IMG/VR virus record: IMGVR_UViG_3300038463_000297
Coordinates: 1-22,654 of that record
Source: a virus
Direction: 5' to 3' (one strand)
Length of the DNA: 22,654 nucleotides
Of the stretch, positions 6,790 to 13,000 are shown in pieces (the stretch's first letter is position 1; each line of letters starts with the position of its first letter). The notes under the pieces are model-generated. The model ran no database searches, had not been told where the DNA came from, and worked only from the letters and a program-made list of their open reading frames with translations. The position numbers and the translations under genes are program-made.

Positions 6790-8415
6790 GTGGCATCGAA
6801 GCCGAACTACTATCAGGTGCTCGCCGCAGCACTCGCTGACTTCGAGATCCACGGGTTCGATTCACAGGAGCGGCTCGATCACTGGCTCGATGAGCTGGAG
6901 GAAGCTGCGCGCGGCAGTTGGGTCGACGAGGAGACGATCAAGCGGGATCTGGTCAAGCACCTGCATACGGTGCTCGATCGTACCCTCAAAGGCCGCCAAT
7001 TCTCCAAGGCTCATGCCGGATTGCAGCCCTTTCGGCTTCAGCACATCAAGCCGAAGCTGCACGCGGAGTTGCAGAATCGGATCATCGCCTCGACCAACCT
7101 GATCAAGCTCAATCGCGCCGAGTCGATCGCGCGGGCTCGCGCTCGGCTCGCAGGCTGGATGTCCTCGATCCCGCCGGGAGGTAAAACCGGCGAGGATTTC
7201 AAGGAATCCACGAAGACCGTGCGGCGCGGGATTGCCGGGGAGACATTCATCGAACGGCGCGTGATCATCGATCAGGGGCATAAGTTGAATGCCGCGATCA
7301 ACGACATCGTGGCGGTCGACGGAGGCGCGATCATCGCCACCTGGCGCCATGTGCATCGAGGGCTGCCGAGCTATCACCCGCGCCCCGAGCACGTCGCTCG
7401 CGATGGAAAAGTGTTCGTGATCCCCGGCAACTGGGCGCTCAAGGAGGGACTGATGAAGCCTGCCGGGCATCAGTTCACCGATGAGATCGAACAGCCGGGC
7501 GAGTTTGTTTATTGCCTACCGGGAGACACGCGGATTCCATTCGCTGATGGTGTGCGTAAAGCGTATCGGCGATGGTATTGCGGTCAATTGACCGAGTTTG
7601 TTACGGCTTCTGGTAAAACGCTGCGCGCGACACCGAATCACCCAGTTCTTACGTCGAACGGATGGATTGCGTCGGGCGCGCTTCAAAAAGGCGATGATGT
7701 GATTGAAGTTGCCAGTAATGGCATCGATGTCACAAAAGTGATTAATGAAAATAGTGCAATACCCCGAATCTCGGAGATTTTTTGTGCGTTGAGCGAGACG
7801 GCAACTGTGGTGCGTAAGGTTGGAATTAGAGATTGGTTCCACGGCGATGGAATCGTCGATAGCGATGTCGATATTGTAAATACCGCAAGGCCGCTGATGT
7901 TCGGCTTGGAATCCATGAAGGCGAAGTTCGTTCAGCAATTCGACTTCTCCGATACCGATGATTTTGGTTTTCGTATTAGCGCGTTTTATTCCTTCATCGA
8001 GCGATGCGCGACTGCCACGGCGAGCCTCATGGGCCTTAGCGACCAGAAGTTGTTTTTCAGCGTCGCTCATGCGGGCGCTGCGCAGGAATCCCGCTTGGGA
8101 ATTGTTGCGCAATTTGAGCCCCATGTTTCTTGCCAGCACGCCTCGCGACACATTGAGTCGTTTAGAGATGCTCAGCAGGCTTTCCCCTTTGAGGTACGAG
8201 TTACGCGCATCGTTGATATCAAAAATCGGGCGTGGTCTGGGCATGTGTATAATCTCGAAACCAATAATTCTGCATATATAGCCGAAGGAATCGTAACCCA
8301 CAACTGTGGGTGTTCTTACGACTACGGATACAATTTGCGAGACTTGCCGCCCGACATGCTCACCGCAAAGGGCAAAGCAGAATTGGAAAGCGTCCGCGCG
8401 ACGATGGCGCTTTAA
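6790..8415 (+). CDS. MuF-like minor head protein, interrupted by an in-frame intein
   Basis: 541 codons from a GTG with no clear Shine-Dalgarno, 12 nt after the preceding stop. Flanking parts: residues 1-241 and 506-541 (277 residues once joined). The N-terminal helical part leads to a MuF-type C-terminal block (TWRHVHRGLPSYHPRPEHVA, VFVIPGNWALKEGLMKPAG), which ends in GEFVY-CGCSYDYGYNLRDLP after splicing. This protein type (SPP1 gp7/Mu F family) sits at the portal inside the prohead and commonly lies just after the portal gene, as here. The intein (residues 242-505) splits the block exactly before the first Cys of the C-x-C motif. Without splicing the motif is disrupted, so production of a working protein probably depends on splicing. 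Confidence 0.88.
   Translation: MASKPNYYQVLAAALADFEIHGFDSQERLDHWLDELEEAARGSWVDEETIKRDLVKHLHTVLDRTLKGRQFSKAHAGLQPFRLQHIKPKLHAELQNRIIASTNLIKLNRAESIARARARLAGWMSSIPPGGKTGEDFKESTKTVRRGIAGETFIERRVIIDQGHKLNAAINDIVAVDGGAIIATWRHVHRGLPSYHPRPEHVARDGKVFVIPGNWALKEGLMKPAGHQFTDEIEQPGEFVYCLPGDTRIPFADGVRKAYRRWYCGQLTEFVTASGKTLRATPNHPVLTSNGWIASGALQKGDDVIEVASNGIDVTKVINENSAIPRISEIFCALSETATVVRKVGIRDWFHGDGIVDSDVDIVNTARPLMFGLESMKAKFVQQFDFSDTDDFGFRISAFYSFIERCATATASLMGLSDQKLFFSVAHAGAAQESRLGIVAQFEPHVSCQHASRHIESFRDAQQAFPFEVRVTRIVDIKNRAWSGHVYNLETNNSAYIAEGIVTHNCGCSYDYGYNLRDLPPDMLTAKGKAELESVRATMAL
7516..8244 (-). CDS. Putative Vsr-like (EDxHD) homing endonuclease, antisense within the intein
   Basis: The frame is open on the minus strand from 8301 to 7516. 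I choose the ATG at 8244 (MPRPRPIFDIND), giving 242 residues; a weak GAG lies 9-11 nt upstream. Residues ~16-42 look like an HTH-type DNA-binding segment (YLKGESLLSISKRLNVSRGV). A basic linker follows (RSARMSDAEKQLLVAKAHEA), then a nuclease core: Glu100 in GEVELLNEL, Asp126 in IYNIDIAID, Glu136 in IAVE, and His146...Lys155 in HHSCRLAQRTKNLRDSGY. This order matches Vsr-like homing endonucleases as I know them. The GG-x-WH segment that usually follows AVE is not recognisable (PISNSNLTH), so activity could be impaired. Its codons lie exactly opposite the intein codons, and its TAG stop is opposite intein codon 2. It would cleave intein-free alleles to drive homing (inference). Confidence 0.72.
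   Translation of the reverse strand: MPRPRPIFDINDARNSYLKGESLLSISKRLNVSRGVLARNMGLKLRNNSQAGFLRSARMSDAEKQLLVAKAHEARRGSRASLDEGIKRANTKTKIIGIGEVELLNELRLHGFQAEHQRPCGIYNIDIAIDDSIAVEPISNSNLTHHSCRLAQRTKNLRDSGYCTIFINHFCDIDAITGNFNHIIAFLKRARRNPSVRRKNWVIRCRAQRFTRSRNKLGQLTAIPSPIRFTHTISEWNPRVSR
8275..8303 (-). promoter_or_regulatory. Possible sigma70-type promoter for the antisense endonuclease gene
   Basis: Read on the minus strand, TTGTGG (8303-8298) and TATATA (8280-8275) are separated by exactly 17 nt. The predicted transcript would begin about 25 nt upstream of the ATG at 8244. Both boxes are imperfect (3/6 and 4/6 to consensus). The whole element lies inside the intein's last codons, so the mobile unit would carry its own promoter. 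This is a pattern match only. Confidence 0.3.
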
Positions 8416-8435
8416 GTTTTAGCGGTTCACACCGC

Positions 8436-8509
8436 ACCCGGGCGCTGAGAGCGCCACAGATGGTTTCTGACATCCCCCAATCTGTGGATTGGTTCCCGGG
8501 TTATTTTTT
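8436..8509 (+). terminator. Three-way-junction RNA structure ending in a T-run (terminator or structured element)
   Basis: In the 108-nt gap after the MuF gene, ACCCGGG (8436-8442) can pair with CCCGGGT (8495-8501). Inside it, GGCGCT-GAG-AGCGCC (8441-8455) forms a perfect 6-bp hairpin. CCACAGAT (8454-8461) pairs with ATCTGTGG (8480-8487) as a second 8-bp stem. The closing strand runs into TTATTTTTTG (8501-8510), as in an intrinsic terminator. A few bases are shared between neighbouring stems, so the exact partition is open. The next gene has its own GAGGAG site at 8512-8517. It could act as a partial terminator lowering expression of downstream genes, or as an RNA-processing or regulatory structure. 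Confidence 0.55.
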
Positions 8510-8523
8510 GCGAGGAGACTTCG

Positions 8524-8757
8524 ATGCCGTTGACATCCAAAGGTCGCGAGATCTTCGAGAATATGGCGAAGGAATACGGTGAGAAGAAAGGCGAGAGCGT
8601 GTTCTACGCCTCGCGAAACAAGGGCACGATCTGCGGCGTCGATGCTCAGTCTGTCGGCGGCCCGAAACTCGATCGGATCGTGACCGAGATCGACTCTCAC
8701 CGAAAACTCTCCGCGCTGATGGATGAGATCAAATCATTTCGAGCGGCTCATCCGTGA
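8524..8757 (+). CDS. Small conserved-type phage protein of unknown function, 77 aa
   Basis: ATG at 8524 with GAGGAG at 8512-8517, an ideal spacing, directly after the structured non-coding element. The 77-residue product is charged and mostly helical. It has a GREIFENMAKEYGEKKGESV stretch followed by FYASRNKGTICGVD. This KKGE..FYASxNKGxIxGVD pattern is one I recognise from short uncharacterised proteins in phage head operons and from DNA-manipulating phage genes, without a known function. No enzyme motif, signal peptide or membrane segment. Its stop overlaps the GTG of the next gene by 4 nt (GTGA), so the two are probably translated together. Confidence 0.8.
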   Translation: MPLTSKGREIFENMAKEYGEKKGESVFYASRNKGTICGVDAQSVGGPKLDRIVTEIDSHRKLSALMDEIKSFRAAHP

Positions 8758-10013
8758 TCCGCGCCGCAGGCATCATGTGTGTCGACCCGGATGGCCGGGT
8801 GCTTCTCATGCGCCGCACGGATGGCGAGGGATGGGCGTTCCCGGGCGGTCACGTCGAAGACGACGAGACGAGCGAGCAGGCGGCGCGGCGCGAGTTCGAG
8901 GAGGAGTGCGGCGTGCCGTTCAAGGGCAAGCTGCGATTCTGGACGAGGCGTATTCGCGATGGAGTGGATTTCACCACGTTCATCGGCGAGGTAACCCCGG
9001 GGTTTGCCGAGAGCGCACGGGCGGATTCTGACTGGGTGGAATCGAAACATCCGCGCGGTCAGCCCGAGAATGCCGGGCAATTTGCCTCGAAGGGACAGGG
9101 CGGCTATCACTCGGGCAATCAGCCGGTGCGCGAGCGCGAGGCGCCTCCGCCTCCGGCGCCCTCCGCTTTGCATCCAGGACTGGAGCGCGGGCCGAAGTCC
9201 AAGTACGCGCAGAATGCGATCCTCAAGGATCGGCTGGAGCAGTTTAATAACGAAGACTTCGTGATTGCGCAGATCCGCGATCTTCAGAGGCGCAACATCC
9301 ACCCGTATTCGGGTCGCGCGCTCGACATCAGCGAGACCTATATCACGCCGCAGGCGTTCGAGCAGTTGAAAAAGGATCTCGCGCCGGTGATCAAAAACGT
9401 GCGCTTGCCGATTCATGTGATCCCGGGACATTCCTGGGTACTGATCGATGGGCCGAATGGGGGTCCGGTTCCGATCAAACCGGCGGGTGGATTCATGGCG
9501 CACGCCAAAAAGTGGAGCGAGTGCCGGATCAACCTGTGCGCCGATGAGATGATCCGACACAACGTGGAGACCGGCGGATCACCGCAATTGACGTTGCTGC
9601 ATGAGGTGAATCACTTCAAATACTGCTGGGCAACGCGCTTCAGCCCGAACCGTGAGCGGGTGCAGCACTTCATCATGCAGAACATGGTGCGCCTCGCGGT
9701 CGAAGACGGGCATCACCCGAACTCCGCGCGTTACTGGGAAGCGGCGCAAGCGATTCTGTTGAAAGCCGGGGACTCGCCGGACCCACAGGCCGAAGCGCAG
9801 GCATTCGAGGCTGCGAATACGGCAGTCAATGAATCGCTCGCGTACAACTTCAACGACGATCTTGACGATGAGGGCAAGCCGATCGGCGCGATGTCGCAGC
9901 ACTGGGAGAAGTATCCGACCTATCACATGCTGCAAAAGATCGTCGATGAGGAATGGAAGACGCACGAGGAGCCGTGGAAATTCGATGTGGCCGCTAAGAG
10001 CAAAGTTGCATGA
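8754..10013 (+). CDS. Nudix hydrolase domain fused to an HExxH metallopeptidase-like domain
   Basis: 419 residues from a GTG overlapping the previous stop. Residues 1-~95 are a Nudix fold. The box is complete from Gly32 to Val54 (G-x5-E-x7-RE-F-x-EE-x-GV), with catalytic glutamates in REFEEECG, so pyrophosphohydrolase activity on a nucleoside-diphosphate-linked substrate is likely. Residues 96-117 are a linker (ESKHPRGQPENAGQFASKGQ), followed by a Pro-rich stretch (PPPPAP). Residues ~145-419 form a second domain with LTLLHEVNHF (HExxH at 283-287), a zinc-peptidase signature; the third ligand could be Glu360 in NESLAY. The domain is preceded by a Cys-containing strand (ECRINLCADEM). The stop overlaps the next start (ATGA). 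The Nudix call is secure. The peptidase call rests on one motif plus its setting. Confidence 0.82.
   Translation: MIRAAGIMCVDPDGRVLLMRRTDGEGWAFPGGHVEDDETSEQAARREFEEECGVPFKGKLRFWTRRIRDGVDFTTFIGEVTPGFAESARADSDWVESKHPRGQPENAGQFASKGQGGYHSGNQPVREREAPPPPAPSALHPGLERGPKSKYAQNAILKDRLEQFNNEDFVIAQIRDLQRRNIHPYSGRALDISETYITPQAFEQLKKDLAPVIKNVRLPIHVIPGHSWVLIDGPNGGPVPIKPAGGFMAHAKKWSECRINLCADEMIRHNVETGGSPQLTLLHEVNHFKYCWATRFSPNRERVQHFIMQNMVRLAVEDGHHPNSARYWEAAQAILLKAGDSPDPQAEAQAFEAANTAVNESLAYNFNDDLDDEGKPIGAMSQHWEKYPTYHMLQKIVDEEWKTHEEPWKFDVAAKSKVA
9039..9104 (+). repeat. Inter-domain linker motif, copy 0 (PRGQPENAGQF variant)
   Basis: Residues 96-117 of the Nudix/HExxH protein read ESKHPRGQPENAGQFASKGQ. This is a divergent relative of the EPR...GGGEWT linkers in the next two genes (Pro-Arg, a Gly-rich step, an aromatic, then Ser/Gly). 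It separates the two enzyme-like domains. Confidence 0.55.
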
Positions 10014-13000
10014 TGGGCGCTGATGCGAGCACCGTCGTCACCGACACCGGCATGTTCCAATATCGGGACGCCGATGGAATCGCGTGCGATCCCTCCGATG
10101 CCGTGCAGGTGTACATCCACGACTTTCGCACCGGCGGCACGATGCTCGCCGCGATCATGGCGCAGGAAGATCAAGACAACGCGCGGGCCGATGCGTATAA
10201 TCCGTCCGAACCTCGCAAGGGAAAAGGACCCGGAGGCGGCGAATGGACGAGCGGCGCAGCCGCAGGAGCATCCCATGATCGAAACCAATCCGCAGGCGCC
10301 GGACGATCCGCAGGACGAGGACGAGAAGCAGTTTCAGGCGCAGCTGCAAGATCTGTTCAAGGAAATGGAGGAGTCGGTGCCCCGCCACTTCGGAAAGACG
10401 GCAAACTCCAGCTCACCCACTACTCCAATCAAGCCAAACTCAGCGTCATAGATCCGGCCTTCTACGGCTCCGGCATCGCGGGTGCTGAGGCGTTTCGCAA
10501 GGCGAAAGAACCGAAGAACTGGGTCGATCGCACCTACTATGGGCTCGCCGTCGGGGAACCTGGCGGCTATCGCAAGGAACCGGGGCTAGGCCCCTACACC
10601 TACGGTGTCAGCGTCGATCCCTCGATGCTGTATGACCTCATTGGCGACCCCGATCACCTGCGTCCTCGCCCAGCGGGCTCCTCGATCAACCTGTACGAGA
10701 AGCGGATAAAGCAAGCCGGGTACTTGGGCTACTGGGTCAATCACCATTCCCTCGGCTACACCGCGGCGGTCTTTCAGCCGCTGAAGCCCGAGGGGCGCGC
10801 GGATCTGGAGGAGATGCGCCAGTTGGTGGAAGCGACGAAGAAGAACGGCGGAGTGAGCTATCAGCCGCTCACGCACGATTCTCCGAAGCCGGGCGATGAG
10901 GCGTATATGGTCTCCCCCTACCCGAATCGATCCGAAATCCTCGATGTCGCGAAGTTGACGCCGCAGCAACTCTCCGACTACGTGATGAAGAATCAGGACG
11001 TGCTCACGAAGCCGGATCACTATCTCGGGACGTGGCACGACACCGAAGGCACCGGCAAGGTCTTTCTCGATGTCTCGATCAAGGCGCCGACGCCGCAGGA
11101 AGCGACGAAGATTTGCATCGCGCAGAAGCAGATTGCATACTTCAGCTTCAAGGACATGCACTCGCATGATGTGCAGCCTGATAAACGCACTGAATGGGTT
11201 CCCGATGCCGCAGCAGCAACAGCAGATTCAGCACACCCTCGTTCCTGGCGCTCAAGCCGCGCGCCTGGAGAATATCGTCGCGATGTACGAGCGGCTGACC
11301 GGGCGCACCCTGACGCCGCAGGAGATCGAGCAGCTTCGCGCCCATCGCAAGGCGCAGGGTATCGAGGAGTAGCGGACGACTTCGACCCGAATGAGCCGCG
11401 CGTCCCGAAAGGCGGTAAGGGGGCCGGAGAGTGGACGGCCGGGAGCGGTCAGGGCGGTCAGCGGAATCTACCCCTCCATCGGACTTATCGAGCCTACGAT
11501 CAAGAACACGAAGCCTCCGCTATGGCGCATCGTCGAGAGCGCGATGCTGATATCGAGCGGGCGAATCAAGAGGCCAATCGGCGCAACAGGCATCACCCGC
11601 CTACGCAGCTGAGCAATTTGCCGAAGCGTCCCGGCTATCAGACGGTAGCCGGTCGCGGAGTGTCCTTGGGCGGCGAATCACTTCCGTTGATCAAGGATAA
11701 GGACACCCCGACGCAGATTTCGATGGTGAAAGGCTTCGAGAAGACGAGTGCCCCCTACGTCGTCCCACCGCAGCCGAACTATCGCATTTCCTCCGGCAAG
11801 TGGGTGACGGACCCGACAGATCACACCTTAAGCCCGTCGGAGTATCAGCGGCAAAACTCGAATCAGATCCGCCTGAAAGGGCAGCCGGGCATGGGCGGCG
11901 TCACTGGACAATCGATCGGTGATCTGCCGCCGAATCCGTCACTGTGGAAAGGGCGCGCGAAGCCCGGCTATCACGGCGCCGAGCCTCACTCGATCATCGA
12001 GCCTGAGCCTGCCGATCCGCACGCGCTGAGCGAAGTCGTCGGAAACCTTCAATTCCCGCAGCAGGGCACGGATATTGGCTCCGGTCACTGGGGGCACACC
12101 GGCGAGAGGGCGATAAACTCGCCAGGGTTCGTTTCCGAATCTGAGCCCGATCCTAGCCGCTTAGGGCCTGACGCCTCGAAGGGCTGGGAGCACACGGCCC
12201 GCACGGAGCCGTATTTCGGCACCGACGAGATGAGCCTCGATGCGCGCCAGTCGTATTGGGAGAAGCAAGCGAGAATGTGGCAGCGCGAAGTCGGGCGCCT
12301 GGAATACCATGAGCAAGCAGATCCTGAGCGCAAAGCCTTCGCCGGTGACAAGATGCGCGCAGCCGCCTTTCTCGCCGATCGGCTTCAGGAAGAAATCAAC
12401 GAACGAGACAAGACGCTCACGCCGCCGCCCACGCCGGAGTCAAGCGGTGCTTCTTACGATCCCGATGAAGATTCCGATCAATCCGATCGCGACTCTCGGA
12501 TTTGGGATGGCGATCAGATCAGTAAAGATTATGGCGGCCCGGGAGTCCCCAACTACGACCTGAGTCCGATGAGTGCTCACGCGGGCAACGCGGACTGGAA
12601 AAAAGGCGAAGTCAAAACGGTTAGGGTCGGAAAAGATGGAGACTGGGGTCACTACACCACCGATGAGATCGAGGTGATCAAAAACCCCTCGCCCACCCAG
12701 CTTGCCAACTGGGTCGAGACGCAGAACGACGGAAAGAACACAGATATCCGCTGGTTTGCAGACCCCGGGCACGGTGATATCTACTGCTTCGATGCCTCGC
12801 TCGGCTGGCACATTGGTCCCGTTCAGGCGCTCGGGCTTTCCTACCATGAGGCGTACCTGAATAGCGACAATATGACCGATGCCGAACATTGGCCGGAGCA
12901 GGTTGAGGAATACTTGGATCGCTGGCACAACGGGGATGCTTGGGGTCGATCGGAACTCACGACGCAAGAGGTAGACACCCTTCGCGAGAAGCTGGCCGAG

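Larger units (their letters stand above)
7513..8304 (+). mobile_element. Intein, 264 aa, in the MuF-like head protein
   Basis: The N-terminal splice block starts at Cys242 (CLPGDTRIPFADG). Block B has the T-x-x-H motif (ATPNHPVLTSNGW, Thr281/His284). The C-terminal block is HVYNLETNNSAYIAEGIVTHN followed by Cys506 as the +1 residue, with the penultimate His504 and terminal Asn505 needed for branch resolution. All residues expected for class 1 protein splicing are visible. The middle (~residues 311-478) shows no LAGLIDADG or HNH endonuclease in the sense frame, although it is ~130 residues longer than a mini-intein needs. It includes a WFHGDGIVDSDVDIV stretch. The opposite strand of this interval carries an endonuclease-like gene. 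A/T-ending codons are more frequent here than in the surrounding genes, consistent with a transferred element. Confidence 0.93.

Noticed and set aside
7683-7916. 77-codon minus-strand frame inside the intein (another register)
   Set aside because: Short, low complexity, no nuclease motif; the 261-codon register is the one with family features.
3780-8400. LAGLIDADG or HNH homing endonuclease in the sense frame of the intein or elsewhere in the packaging genes
   Set aside because: No dodecapeptide pair and no HNH motif were found on reading the sense translations.
8744-8760. CRISPR array, tRNA or attachment site in the short gaps of the window
   Set aside because: Gaps are at most about 108 nt and contain no spaced repeats, cloverleaf or long direct repeat that I could see.
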